NCBI RefSeq assembly: GCF_000003195.3 | Contig: NC_012870.2 | Span: 12,516,501-12,580,500, forward strand | Direction: 5' to 3' | From: Sorghum bicolor | Taxonomy: Eukaryota; Streptophyta; Magnoliopsida; Poales; Poaceae | DNA length: 64,000 nt | In this document: one piece after another, positions 30,171 through 43,260 of the stretch | Numbering within the stretch: the first letter of the stretch is position 1 | Layout: the number at the start of each line of letters is the position of its first letter | Position numbers and translations under genes: made by a program | Notes under the pieces: model-generated | Databases searched by the model: none | Seen by the model: the letters and a program-made list of their open reading frames with translations, nothing else | What the model was told of the DNA's origin: nothing

Positions 30171-33100
30171 TTTTTGAACTGGCAACCACTCTTCAAGGGG
30201 AGGTGCTTGTACATCTCTTTGTTTGGACTGCATGAATGTGTAGGGAACACAGAAATACAGATGTGCAATCAACTCTGGTGACAGGTAGAAGCCCTATTAG
30301 AAGATAGAACATGTTTTTGTTTAACTCAATGTGAAGTACTTAGTGACATTCAAGTGTATCCTCTATTGTTGTATCACGGTGGCTTCACCTAAGTTACTCA
30401 TCTAAGGGTTGACAACAATTGCCATCTCTACTGCATTATGCAGTTGTCAGTTAGGTATAATATAATCAATAATATAGTTTGGTTTTACTGCAGAGGTGAA
30501 ATCCTTTACTCAATTAACTAATACCAATTTTTCATGCCTATGTTTTTTGTGATCACTTAATTTTGGTATTCATTCTGCTCTCTATCGCACATTCATATTC
30601 TATTCTATGCCTTTGAGGGAAGCTCTTATGTTTAAAGGTGTATATGGTGACATGATACCAGATATAGAAGGTTCTGTCCTCTTGCCGCAGTCAAACGATT
30701 GCATTTTTTTAGTTTAAGATGTTTGATTAGGGAGACAAGAATTAGTATATATATCCTATATATATAACATGATTGCAGTACTGCAGAGCATCTCATGATT
30801 TTCCAATTAACTGCTTTTGGTAGATGGCCAGCCTGTAATTTTCTTTTTAAAAGATTTATGACTTTGATTATCTTATCCTGGAGTTCAGTATATATAGTGC
30901 CAACTTATTCACCTGAGCACCATGCCACCATTAGATTTAGAATTTGAAACGTGCCCCAGTGTGTAATCGAATCCCAGAATGCTCAATGCTAAAACCAATA
31001 TGCCATTAGAGATTATTATTTTTTGAAAATATTGGTGATTGTTTTAAGCTAACAAGAAGTTTAACACATATTGCTATGATCTAGGGCTATTTTTTTGCCT
31101 ACAAACTTTATGTAGGTTAATATACTGGAGGGACAACTTGCAGGTGCTGAAGTAGATCCAGCATCCTGAAGCTGTGTTTTGCTATAAATAGTGATCTTGT
31201 GCTTAATTTTGATTCCATTGTATTATTAGGTAGCTGTAAGCCTAGATTGGTAATGTGCACATTTTTGCTCTTCTACTGTCTTTTTGTCTACTTCTTCTAT
31301 ATGTTTGTTTCGCTTTCATATGAGACCTATATTGTATATAATAAATTGCTAGCCTTCTCTATGTTTTTTTTACTATATGATTTTTACTGGTTGATTCTAC
31401 CTGGTTAGTTAGTGAACAAAAGTTACAATCATATCTTGCTACAAGTTCAGGCCAGTATTGTTAATATAGTGATCTCTGTGTCCTAGCAAAACCTGAATAA
31501 CAAGTGAAGAAAAGCTGGAACCTCAAGAGAAGTTTGCATCAATAGAGAATTTATAAGTTTTCCCTTTGTGTGAAATCACCATTTGGCTCCTTGTTTGCCA
31601 AAAATACAATGTCCACAAAACCTGATAGTCATCAAGGTCATTCTCTCAGTCACTGATGCTTAAAGTAGGGTATCATCTGAAACTTGACTGTAGTCCATGT
31701 GTAATTAATTATTTTCAGACAAAACAGAATGTTTCAAAAATCATATTGGTGATCACACCATTCAAAACTTATATGAGTGACACAGAGAACAATTCCCCTG
31801 CTGATGCTGATCCCAGTTGTTTTTATGCATTAGCCATATGATCTGAAATGATTAGATGTCAACGCCATAAATTATTACCTGTGTCTTACATGGCAATTCA
31901 TTTGCTTTACATTGCTAATACACCAGCACACATGAATAATTTTGACAGAGTTTAGAGTTTTAACAGCTTTACTGTGCTTTTTAAAGTGTGCTTTTGAGCT
32001 CTAATGCTCTATGGTGAGTAAGAACTTCAAGGGCAGTGAAATAGTTCTATATGGGCAATATTTTGCTTAGTCTAATCTCAATATTGAAAACAAATTTAAG
32101 TAGCTAGGCTGATACATGGGTAAGATACTAAATTCGTGGTCACTTGTTTGATTTCCTCCTTCAATTCATGAGCCTTGATCTTTATGCTGGTCCGACAACT
32201 ATATTGCCTGTCATGATTCATGAATAACATACCTTAGCAATAGGTTCCGCCTAAAAATCAACAATGTTGGTTCTATATATGTATGTTTGGAATTTCATTT
32301 AGGGCTTTCGCTCATCTGAGCTTTTCTTCATGATTTGTATCACTGTGGTTCAGCAGTATCAATATGCATTGTGATGCCTTTTGCTTTATCTTTTGCCATA
32401 CAGGTGAGGAGCAAGTAAGCTAGCAATTTCAAAACTGCACTGCTCTTATGTTAGACCGCAGTAAGAAATCTTTCCTATTGTAACCAAGTTTGTTTCTAGA
32501 ATCTAGATCTGTGGCAAAAAATACCAAGGAGCCTTTTGCAACTGAAACTGAATAAAGCATATCTTTCGGTATTTTGTTTCTATTCATGTCAAAAATTGAA
32601 AATTCAATCTAAAAAAAATACTACGCACTGAGTATAGCATATTACTAAGCGACTTATTCTCAAACTGGATGGGTTCTCATTCTTCTCACCTTGGATTGCT
32701 GAGGGTTTAGTGGGAATGTCTGTTACTGCCAAAAAGATTATATGTTCAGTTGTAAGTTGTAACTTACTATTGATTTGCTTAAGTTGTAACTTACAATTGA
32801 TTTGCTTGGTAAACTTCTCTGAGTCTCATTCTTCTACATATTTAATTGATTTTTTATTTGACTGGAAATACCAAATAGGCAACAAGGCATGAAGAAATAG
32901 CTTTGACACATTCGTTGTATTGTCAAACCTTTTTTTTCTTTTAACTGAAACAAATACAAACTGTTGCCTTCAGTTGAGAACTTGAGATCAGATTTCCACT
33001 GATAAAGTAGAAGACTAAACATAAAAGGGACTTACATGTGTTAACCATAGTCACATAAAACTGGGTCTCGAAGGCATCGACCCTTGACCCGGTAACGTCA

Positions 33101-34540
33101 ACCCCGGCCTGAGTACGCGGGGTCATTTTCGACCCGGCAGTGTAAAAACCTCTCGCAAGTAGCATACCACATTCCTCTATGCCATCAACCTGGAAACTTT
33201 GTGACTATGGTGTTTACTTGGTGAATGTTTTGTTTTACTTTCACATGCATACCTAAGTGTTTCACAGAAAAGTATCCTACTATCCTTTCATGCATTACCC
33301 AAGTGAGAGAGCAACGACTTCATTTTTGTAGCCTGACATGTAAGCATGACTGTCCCAATACTACAAACATGCAGTACGTGAAGGTTTCAGATAGCTAATT
33401 CTGAGGCAGATAAAAGTGTCAGCGCCACTAATCATGAGAGTTGCTTCGTCTTTAGTGTATATATTCCAAGAATCCTTGTTTCAATTTTTTCTTTGTGTAT
33501 AATTGTAATATTCTACATTCTTTGACTCTTTGTGTGTTAGCCTTAGCTTATATGTCAATATATGTTTCATTCTGTTTAAAAGGATTTGTAAGAAAATAGT
33601 GCAGAACCTCGGCATCATATAGCTCAACTTTGCTCTAAGAGTAGTGTCTGCAAAACTTAACTGGCATATGGGGCTTGCATTCCAAGGAGCTACAAGGGAG
33701 AAGGGATTCTGCCAAGTGTAGTCAGCTGCATTTGACCCACATTTGTTGATGTTAATGTTAATACATAGTATAACATGTATCAATCCATTTGTGGTCTTAA
33801 TTCTGTAGGTGCCTCTTGAAGGGGACACCTTTAATATTTCTAGAACAAACCATAACTGAAGCACATCAAGTTCATCGGTAACTGATTGCATTTATATTAT
33901 GCATGTGTCAAATGATTGTTTTGATATTTTGGATAGTACTATACCAGAAAAGGCGCCTTTTTGAATTAATATTGTTCCAATTTTTTCTGTAACATGTGCA
34001 CTGCTCACAGCTCAGTTTCACCTTTGTTCTTTACAATGGCAAGGAAATGAAACAGGTTGTGGTGGCTTGGACTTTGTTATGTAGATTATCCATCCAAAAT
34101 CTTGTGACAAATATGTTCTACCAAAATTAGTGGATGCATGATATAAACTTAATAACATATCTAGGAGAAAACTTACCATCTGCTGAGGTGCTAATACAGT
34201 CGTGGTATGTGAAAATCATATAAAAGCATGTTATTTACATGTAGGCTAAGTTGTATGGGTGGCAAGGTAAGAAATAGCATGTAATCATCAGTGCAATTGT
34301 TTAATACTTTACTGTTGATTTTTGCCATGTGAATCACCTGCCGCCACGCCAAAGAAACTAAGTACTTGATGACAAAGGAAAATAAAAGGTGTTCCATTTG
34401 GATCTGTAGTTGCTATCCCGAAAACCCATAACTACTTCAATCAAATCAAGATATTGTGCTGATTTGCATTAAACACCATATATACTGCTAGGTAGTATTG
34501 AGACATCATCATACATGCAACATCCTTCCATCAAACACCA
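30171..34540. other. Long AT-rich intergenic region
   Basis: No gene is recognised. The first few hundred bases should hold the PORR 3' untranslated region. A small GC-rich island at 33061-33145 (CGACCC and CCCGG motifs) is unlike its surroundings but does not fold as a tRNA by eye. TAAGTTGTAACTTAC is repeated near 32750 and 32780. Open frames are short and without motifs. Confidence 0.5.
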
Positions 34541-35026
34541 TGTGTACTGAAGTGCTGGGCACTTCTTAGTCAGCTTAGCTGTCTATTCTGCTGATACTGA
34601 GTCACTGGTTTGAAGTAGTACATTTTTTATCCTACATGCTAGAAAAACATTCCAAATGTTCTCTGCATGTTATCTTTGAATGATGAAGATTTGATTTGTA
34701 GAAGTTCTGATATGCACATATTATTGTCTTTCTGCAGTATCTCGTGTCTTGTTCTTATAACTTGATGATGCAGTGATTATAATTGTGTACTGAAGTGCTG
34801 GGCACTTCTTAGTCAGCTTAGCTGTCTATTCTGCTGATACTGAGTCACTGATTTGAAGTAGTACATTTTTTATCCTACATGCTAGAAAAACATTCCAAAT
34901 GTTCTCTGCATGTTATCTTTGAATTATGAAGATTTGATTTGTAGAAGTTCTGATATGCACATACTATTGTCTTTCTGCAGTATCTCGTGTCTTGTTCTTA
35001 TAACTTGATGATGCAGTGATTATAAT
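34541..35026. repeat. Two-copy 243-bp tandem duplication
   Basis: Unit 1 (34541-34783) and unit 2 (34784-35026) have the same length and differ at only about three positions (for example GGTTTGAAG versus GATTTGAAG). The event is therefore recent. The units are AT-rich with no coding content seen. Confidence 0.92.
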
Positions 35027-35740
35027 GAAACTTCATTTTCCTAGTCAGTATATTCTGCAGAACAGTTACATTGTTTTGGTCCTTCATTTCCACTGGCTAA
35101 ACTGAAGAATAAACTATTTCTAGACTAGCTGTAGCAGTCCTGTTTAATATCTATATTTTAGACGAATAGTATGGGTTCAGACTTTTTTCTGGAAACAGCT
35201 ATGGATTTAGGCTTTTAAGTTTATTATCTTACCTTCTGCATCATCAGTATCCTCGGTACAGGCACGTGCACTCTTGTTGCCATTTGATTGTATCCTTCTA
35301 CCATGTATAGACTCTGTAAGACTGTAACTGTGTCTCTATATACTCATACTCATATCTGCTCAAACTTCACACAGATTTTTGTTGATCTCACCAAGTGAAT
35401 GCAGAGGTGTCATATTTCAAACTTCTTGGTGGTTGGTGCTAGTCCTATCCCCAACTCCACTGTTTCAGAACTGATAGTATGGACAAAAAGGCACTTCAAT
35501 TTGGCTGTGCCACTTGTGTCCCTCTTTCCAGGCTACCTTAGACCATCTGTTGGACTATCCTCCAGTGTTCACTCCACCACCTAACTTGTTTTCTTGGCAT
35601 TCTGGAGAGTGGAGAAACAAATTTTTTATTGTTCTTTCTGTGGCCACTAACCAAAACACCTATGCAGTCAAAGATAAACACAAGAAGGTCCGCATACAAA
35701 AGAAACATGACATCCCATTCGTCTTGGTTCTTTACTTTGT
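35027..35740. other. Intergenic sequence with no recognised feature
   Basis: Mixed composition. Short open frames on both strands show no motif and no consistent splice chain. Confidence 0.45.
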
Positions 35741-36560
35741 TCAATTGAATCGTGGCATATAACATGGATTTCCCTTTAGATGACCAGATACCCAGTCCTG
35801 ACTTATTGGGCACAACAATGTGACTGAGCAAACTACTGGGGAGAATAAGTACCAGGTAATACAACCACAGTGTCATCTGCAGATGGAATAATGGCCAATG
35901 AATTCCATCTCCATGTGCAACTGCCTAGCCTATAGCATGAACTGAGCACCAATGCCTGACCAAAGCCTGCATGTCTCCAGTTCACCTGCTATCAACTGCT
36001 GAGATTGGTTTCGATAGGGATCTTCGTGGTTTGTATTCGTGCACCCCAGAATGTGAGCATTGACTGATTCCTGGTCCTAAAGATCCCAGTCCAAGCTCCA
36101 AATGTATCTTCAAGGTTGTGTTCTCATCTCATAGTTTCTGATTGGGTATTCTAAACGTGGACTAACGTTTCACGTTCTTCTTCCAGGGTTGACAGAACCA
36201 CTGATCAGAGGATATAACAGGGTGAATCAATGCAGAAGTGCTCACCCACTGCGATCACCAACTGTCCTAACCGTTTCTTTTGATCAACTGGGTCATGACA
36301 TATAACATGGGTTTCCCCTGGGAGCACCGGATACCCCTGTCTGTCCTCACACGCTGGGCATCACCATGTGACTGAGCATCAGACTGCTGGTGCTGGGCTG
36401 CAGTAACTACCAACTGATAGATACTATCACACAGCAGTGTCTTTGGCTGAAAGACAGTGAGCTCCACCTCCATGTGCAGCTGCCCCTCCTCTACCACGGA
36501 CGCAGCATCAATGCCTGCTCACTTTGCTCAGGGCATATTGCCATGTCTCCCTCCATGGAC
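35741..36560. repeat. Diverged direct duplication, about 540-bp offset
   Basis: The segment from about 35741 (ending near 36000) is similar to one from about 36281 (ending near 36560). Shared landmarks in the same order are CATATAACATGG, CCAGATACCC or CCGGATACCC, AATGTGACTGAGCA or CATGTGACTGAGCA, CTCCATGTGCA and CAATGCCTG. Identity is moderate, so the duplication is old. No protein is recognised in either copy. Confidence 0.65.
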
Positions 36561-36982
36561 ACAGATCAAGCATGTCTCGTGTGAAGGGTCCCAGCAAGTA
36601 TCTTGGAGGTTAATGCTGATGTCGTCAAGGATCTGGACATGGCTCATATTCTGGTTCCGAAGGCCCATCCATGCCCAAAGGTGCCTGCCGTCGTCAAGGT
36701 TAGTAGTAGTATTCACGTAGTCCAGAATCTGAACACGACAGATACTTTGGTTGCAAAGATATTCCATGCCCAACATCCATGTTTCCTGGGCCACAAAGTA
36801 GGGCCACGCCATGTGCCGAAGTGTTACATCTGGCCAAGGATCCCTGTCCAGCTTGACGGCCAATTGGTAGCCAACCCGGGGACACACTCACTCACCAGTC
36901 TGCTGCCTGTCTGATTCGATCAAGAGACTGTTTGTGGCCCCAAGCTCAGTCAGACGGGAGTAGGATAGGAGCTGCCGTTGGA

Positions 36983-37280
36983 CTAAACAAGGATTTTTTT
37001 CCCCATGTCATCAGATGCACAAGGTCATTATCTTAGAAGACTTCAATTAGTGGAGCCAATGAGATGGCCAGAGGCCCCAAGGCAGGCATAATTGAAATGG
37101 GATGAGATGAGATGAGATGAAAACTTTTCATTTCGCCAACTAAACAAGGCCTAAACAAGGATTTTTCCCCCATGTCATCAGATGCACAAGGTCATTATCT
37201 TAGAAGACTTCAATTAGTGGAGCCAATGAGAGGGCCAGAGGCCCCAAGGCAGGCATAATTGAGATGGGATGAGATGAGAT
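36983..37280. repeat. Tandem duplication, 168-bp offset
   Basis: CTAAACAAGG followed by a poly-T/C run and CATGTCATCAGATGCACAAG begins at 36983 and again at 37151. The copies are nearly identical for about 120 bp. The first also contains GATGAGATGAGATG and a CATTTCGCCAACTAAACAAGGCC end that looks like a MITE terminus. That MITE terminus may have mediated the duplication. Confidence 0.85.
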
Positions 37281-38509
37281 GTGTGTGTGACATGCCACCA
37301 CCAGAAGTCCAGTACCGACGTCTCCTCCACAGAAACGGGGCATCCGGCGGCCGGTAGCGAGCATATCTCTGTCGTCGTGGACACATCCTGGACCTGGGGA
37401 CTCCGGCTAGCTACTGGCAGTTGTTTTATGCTGCTCTAGCCTCCTAGTGTAGTGTTTGGTGCCGGGGCATTTTCCTAAGCTACTCGTGGATCATGCAGCT
37501 ACCGGACTGGCTAGTGGCTACAAACGCTGGGAGGGTATATTCGACTAAAATTTGAGTGCTGTCAGCTCAGCTGCATGATCTCGTCAGGTTTCGGGACTTG
37601 GAAGGCTTGACTTGCTGCTGCCACCGGACTGACTGGAGGCCTGCTGCAGGCCACAAGAACTGGAGGAATCTTGCGTACAAAGATCGATTGAGGTCGGGCG
37701 GAGTTGTAGAGCATGCACACAGCATCGGCCCTTGTGATTTCCAAGGACAGGGATATAGCCAAGGACAGGGGAAAGGGCTCCTATCAACGTTCTGCATTAG
37801 CACCTCATGGACACCAGCCACACATTAAGTATCCGTTAACTAATAGATTGATTCTGGTTAGGTGATTAGTAGCAGTTTCTGGCCGGTGACAAATGGCGTA
37901 TTTTTATAATTTACTATATGAGATTAAGTTCCTGCGGATCAGACTATATCTTTCCATAATTCCAGCTGTATACCAAGTTAATGAGCCACATGGAGAGCTA
38001 CATATATAGATCGAAAGCACCCAGTTGAGGTGTTTCTTCTTGGTTTTCTTCAGAACACGCAGGCAGGACAGATCAAGTGTTTGGCTGCCTTGCGTCAAAA
38101 TTTGACAGGATTGTGCATTGCTTAAGCCAGAAAGTGTGGATTGCATGCAACTTTGTGGCAATTGATAAAGAAATGCTGCGGGAATCCTGCGTCGAAAAGC
38201 AGGACCTAAGATCGTCTCAAACCTTCCAAAGATGCATGACGCTCCATCTCGAATTCTTTTTTATTCGGCTTCGGCCTGATGGCATCACTGCATACGTACT
38301 CAAACATTCTAGCGACGGCTGCTTTTGCTACGTACTCTTTTCTTCAAGGTATGTTACTTAATTTTTTTTTGAAGGAATAGGTATGTTACTTAATTGCACT
38401 CTAAGCTTGGGATGATGATCGTTCCTGCAGTCCTGCTAGTTGTCGTCATCATGTATCAATGATTGCAGAGTTTGGCCATCGGCTCCTCGAGCTAACTGGC
38501 CGTTTTAGC
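37281..38509. other. Intergenic sequence with no recognised gene
   Basis: Moderate GC at 37300-37840, then AT-rich. Open frames of up to 94 codons have no motif, conserved start context or splice partner that I can support. Confidence 0.45.
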
Positions 38510-38512
38510 TTA

Positions 38513-38740
38513 GGCCTTGTTTAGTTCACCTCAAAAACCAAAATTTTTTCAAGATTTTCCGTCACATCAAATCTTTCAACACATGCATGAAGTATTAAAT
38601 ATAGATGAAAACAGTTTACCTATAAATCGTGAGACGAATCTTTTGATCCTAGTTAGTCCATGATTGAACAATATTTACCGCAAACAAACGAAAGTGCTAC
38701 AGTAGCGAAATCCAAAAACTTTTCGCATCTAAACAAGGTC
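38513..38740. mobile_element. Tourist-like MITE with TTA target duplication
   Basis: Starts GGCCTTGTTTAGTTC and ends CTAAACAAGGTC, giving inverted termini. TTA lies on both sides (38510-38512 and 38741-38743). The internal stretch, ACATGCATGAAGTATTAAAT to GAGACGAATC, is shared with the other MITEs here. It has no coding capacity and would be moved by PIF/Harbinger-type transposase. Confidence 0.88.
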
Positions 38741-39475
38741 TTAGTTTAATAAGTGGCTATCTCGCTTTCTTCCCAAAGTTACACTGTAAGGAAAGCACAA
38801 CACGTGTGAAAAATTTTAGCTAGCGTTATGATTTGGCAGCTTAAATGAAGTTATGAATTGTGATGTCACTCTTTCTTTTTCATTTTCATAGAATGACAAA
38901 GAGATTTACCATAATTATAAAAAACCTGACCTATGGGAAAAAAAATCGTTCCCGTGGCATCACATTAAGAGGAAAGAACAGAGAAAAAAGAGTGATACCA
39001 CTTGTTCGATCTCATCTATCTTTTATACATATTAAGTTGTCTTCTTGATATCTACAAGGATCCATTCATGTATATAGGGTTCCTTAACAACGACGAGAGA
39101 ACTCACCAAATGAAGTTACAGATTGTGGGTGTCGCCTGTTGTTATCTATCTTACTCTTTCTGTGATGTAAATTTCGCCCAATACGTGCTTTGTTAGTTGG
39201 TTGCTTCGACACACATCAGCAACGAATTAAGCAATAATTGGCCAAACACCAGAGCCTCTATTTGAAAAGTGCTGGGACCTAACAGTAGGATTATCCTAGT
39301 TCGCCTTAACACCGTTGCCACTTCATTGGCACTAGCATATACTGTAGTACGTAAACAAAGGCACATACGTCTGCGAGATAAGGACAAGGACCGCCCCTGC
39401 TACTACCCTGTATACCTGCTCGCCGCTTTGCACACTGCTGCATACAAAAGTAGCCTCTTTTAGGCACATAATATA

Positions 39476-39732
39476 CTTCCTCCGTCCCAAACTATAAGTC
39501 ATTCTAAGAATTTTGGAGAGTCATTCGAAGAATCCACATAAATTTATATAGCAAAATAATAATATTTTTGGTACTAACCAAGTATCATTAGATTCTTTGT
39601 TAGTTATATTTTCATAGTGTACCTATTTTATGACATAAATATTTATATTTTTCTCTATATTTTTGGTTAAATATGAAAATGTTTTGACTCTCCAAAATTC
39701 TTAAAATGACTTATAATTTGGAACGGAGGGAG
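39476..39732. mobile_element. Stowaway MITE
   Basis: Begins CTTCCTCCGTCCCAAACTAT and ends with its near reverse complement, TTTGGAACGGAGGGAG, flanked by TA on both sides. It forms a long imperfect hairpin and is non-coding. Stowaway elements are mobilised by Tc1/Mariner transposases. Confidence 0.9.
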
Positions 39733-40544
39733 TACCAACTAAGGTCGAATTGAAGTAGCTTTCTTGCCCCTCTAATCAGTCCTTTAAAAAAAGAACAGAA
39801 AATCGTGTGGTTTTGGCCTTGCTTTGAGCTGAGCTTGGACCGTACGGAAATGGGCGGTCCGGCCAGTGACGAGTGACGACTGAAGACCGGTCGAAGGATG
39901 CCAAGATTCGGACGTTTATGTCGTTGTCTGCGGATCGATCAGGGCTCTTTGCGTCTGCTTTTTTGTTTTCCTCTCGAGGGAAAAGTTGGTCGGTAACCTA
40001 TACTATGATATCCGTGGATTAAACAACAAAGTGGGGTTTGGATAACGCGTTTATTGTTCCAAATTCTTGACCAGTGATCCATCGATCGAGCATATATACT
40101 GTTTTGTAGAGGAGTGATAATGCTGCCTTTTTATCCATTTGGTCATCATGGGTGGCTAGATCTGTGAGTAACCTCGTCGTCATTAACGTGGGCAGCATTC
40201 TGTTCCAGCGGTGGAGTAATGTTTTTTTTTTTTAGCTTCGGCTCCATAAGTAACTCTATTACCGGAGCTGGAACTGTTTTGGAATGGTAAAACAACTTCT
40301 CATAGTAGATAGAAGGGGAGGGAGCTAGCAAAAGTTAGTATTTTCAACGGTAGTCACTTTGCTCTATTCGTCAGTCACTTCATGTGAAAGTGAGTTTTAA
40401 AGAGCTTCACCTGAGAAGCTATTATATTTTAACCTATTTAGCATAACCAAAAAAAAATGCGACTCCTAAAGCACCTAGAGAAATTGTACTAAATGGGCCT
40501 AGATAGAGTGCCTCCCATGATTGCGCAGCTAGTATGATAATAAT

Positions 40545-40782
40545 AGCAATCCCTTCGGCCCTGAATAAATTAATTTCTACGGTTATCTTCAATCAACATT
40601 TTTATGTTTGTCCAAATTTTATTAAAAAGAGTAAAAATATTTATGATATCAAATAAGCACATTATGATAGTATATTTTATGATATATCTAAGACTACTAA
40701 TTAGGTATCATAAATCTTTGTACTTTTTCCATTGACCGAAGGTAACTATAGAAATTCATTTATTCAAGTCAGGAGGAAGTAG
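40545..40782. mobile_element. Degenerate Stowaway-like hairpin
   Basis: CCCTTCGGCCCTGAATAAAT at the left and ATTTATTCAAGTCAGGAGG at the right are imperfect inverted repeats with TTTCTACGGTTA/TAACTATAGAAA inside. The CTCCCTCCG-type end is eroded. A related half (CTCCTCTTATCCCAAAATAA) follows at about 40831. Confidence 0.5.
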
Positions 40783-41710
40783 TATATAATTCTTATGTAA
40801 CTTAGTCTATATCGCATTTTATCATTTTACTCCTCTTATCCCAAAATAAATCAATTTCTAGAGTTGTTCAAAATTAATATTTTTTTATTGACTAAATTTA
40901 CAGAAAAAAGGCATTGTTATCCCTCCATTCCAAATTAGCATAACTAGATATATATCATATGACGTATATCTTCACAATGTACTTATTTGGTGTGATAGAT
41001 GATTTTTAAGAAACTTCCACGGGATTATGGCTATTACATTGATATAGAATAGAGTTTTACAACCCATTTAAAGTGGGGAAAGACCAAAAACAAAAAAGTT
41101 ACTCTCGTGCTAAAAGTATCACTAATTGTTTCTTCCCCAGCACAATCCAGCCCTGCTGCATCTTCAATGAGACTCGTAAGCATGCATATTGTTGAAGATT
41201 CTCATTGTCCAAAGACTCCAACATTTCTTTCCTTCCGTACTTTTTTCTGTTAGCCAACAATATTTTTTTCTTACAATAAATCAGCGAACAGTACTTTTAG
41301 CCACGATTTTTCAGACAAGCAAACAAGTTCCCAAGGGTCAAGGAAAGTGAGATTTTTTTATCACTTTTCAAGGTGTGTGTCTTACGTTGTTGAGATATTA
41401 TCTACCATTCTTGTACTGTGGTGCTCATTGGCTAGTTTCCTAGCCTGTATAAGCTGAGTGTAAATCTAGCATAGATTCACAGTAAGTAAAATTAGGATGT
41501 GGGAGAGAAGATTTTTGTCTGAATATTAGTTTTATCCCCTTCTATGCACGCTATCCAGGAAGACGAAAAGGAAAAGAAAAGAAAAGAAAAGCAAGAAAAT
41601 CAGGTGTGGGAGAGAAGATTTTCACCCGGACACGATAGCAAAACTGATACTATATTAAGATAGTAAAGTTAATGTTTGGTTGTGTAAGTAAAAGTACCTT
41701 TAGGAAAAAA
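40783..41710. other. AT-rich intergenic region
   Basis: No gene. It contains an A-rich AAAAGAAAAG repeat near 41568-41592 and a partial MITE-like string, AATAAATCAGCGAACAGTA (41276-41294), that recurs at about 52450. Confidence 0.45.
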
Positions 41711-42040
41711 TGCCTAGTGACCTCAGTTGATCGAGGTCACGCAAGTTAGAATTCTTTTTGTCATGAATTTGGGTGCTTAAATTGGCCATTGCCCATTGGC
41801 ATGGTTCACACGGATAAATGGTAATTATAAATTTTAGGCCTTGATGAAAATTGACGTATATGCTTTTCTTTTACTGTCTAAACACATAGATAATGCATGT
41901 TTGCTTATAGTCAAAGTGACTGTAGATAATATATGCCTAGCTAGCTCAGTTGTTGACTGCTAGCGAAAATATCCACCGAGGTCACCCAAGTTTTTGGCAC
42001 CAACTTGGGCCATTGCTATATGGTTCGCGTGGATGCTACG
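41711..42040. repeat. Diverged direct repeat pair, about 223-bp offset
   Basis: Segments 41711-41820 and 41934-42040 share TGCCTAG, CTCAGTTG, CGAGGTCAC(G/C)CAAGTT, GGCCATTGC and a TGGTTC(A/G)C end in the same order. Function is unknown; they may be remnants of one transposon family. Confidence 0.65.
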
Positions 42041-42169
42041 TTGCCACCCAAAATGGCAAACAAGTGCTACCATACGTCGGCACAGTTCTGATAAAGAACG
42101 GAGGAAGCTGCCACGGACCGACCGGCTGTTCACATTTCTCCACACCAGTGGCGCGCCTGTAGCAGTGTG

Positions 42170-43260
42170 TAGCTAGCTCACTGAGCAGTGAGGAGTCAAG
42201 ACACCCATCGACGACGTACGCACGCAGACATCCCCACTGGCTGCCACGACGAGCCGGCAACGCCCAGACGTCGTCGATGGTGGCACGCACAGTGGGCGCC
42301 GCATCAACGGCCCGGCGCGCGGTTGGCGGCGCGACGACAACGACGCACGACGGCCGGCGTTCCCGGTCCCGGCAGGTCGCCGTCCGACCGGTCGCCGGCG
42401 CTTCGGTTGCAGCCGCGCGCGCGCGTGTACGCGTGGTGGCCGGGCGGACGCACGCGGGGGTTCCCTGGCATGCATGCAATGCAATAGCCGGAGCCGGGGA
42501 TAGGAGCGCGCGCGCGTCCTTGTCTCGCGGCCGGTTGCCGATATGATGCCGATGGCCGCCGGAGGACCGACGGCGAAAGGCTTGATCGCGAGTGTGGTGG
42601 CCTTAGCACTCTCTGCACACGCGACCGGAGCCTGGCATGCATGCACACCATACCGTCGTGTCGATCGGATAGCAGGCAACTAGAGAGGATCGTCTGGTGG
42701 ACCGGCCGGCATCACGGGAGCCTGAACGTTAGTGTCCGCGCGCGTCTTCAGGTAGCCACAGCCGATCGAGGCAGGCAGCAGAGATTATATTAGACATATA
42801 TATATATGGCGCCAACGTGTGTGCGTAGTACTACGTGCTTGATTCATTCAGTACTGCCTCGATCTGCTAGGAGGAGGAGTACGCAGTAGTATAGTATCTG
42901 TTGTAGTATGTGGCCGCTCTTGCTCCCGCGCGCGGAGCCGGGAGTCCCGGCCCGGTGTCGCGGTCGCACTCGGCGCGCCGGGACGCGGATCAACGCGATC
43001 GGGATGCGCGTGGTCGGCGCGATCTTCGCCGCGGCGTCTTTCGCGTATACGTGCCGGGCGCGCGACAAAAGCAGCGCACTCCGAGCAGATATATACCCCC
43101 CGAAAGGGACCCCGGCGCCGCGAGAACGCATGAGCAGCAGCGGACGCTTCGCGCTGCCGGTTCGTGCACGAGAGCGCCAGAGCGGGTGTGAAACACGACG
43201 GCGCGCGCAGTGAGAGAGGAGGACTAGGAAAATCCGTCACATTGTCCATGCCTCTGCTGC
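42170..43260. other. GC-rich island without a supported gene
   Basis: Local GC and CpG are high and many overlapping open frames occur on both strands, none with a recognisable domain. The lack of a dominant frame argues against coding. It may be a regulatory island or a decayed gene. ATATATATAT at 42798-42807 is a short microsatellite. Confidence 0.45.

Noticed and set aside
33061..33145. GC-rich island that looked like a tRNA or small RNA
   Set aside because: No acceptor-stem pairing or T-loop could be found by eye; left unassigned.
42036..42679. Open frames in the 42-43 kb GC island
   Set aside because: No dominant frame, no domain, no splice chain, and alternate purine-pyrimidine runs such as GCGCGCGC.
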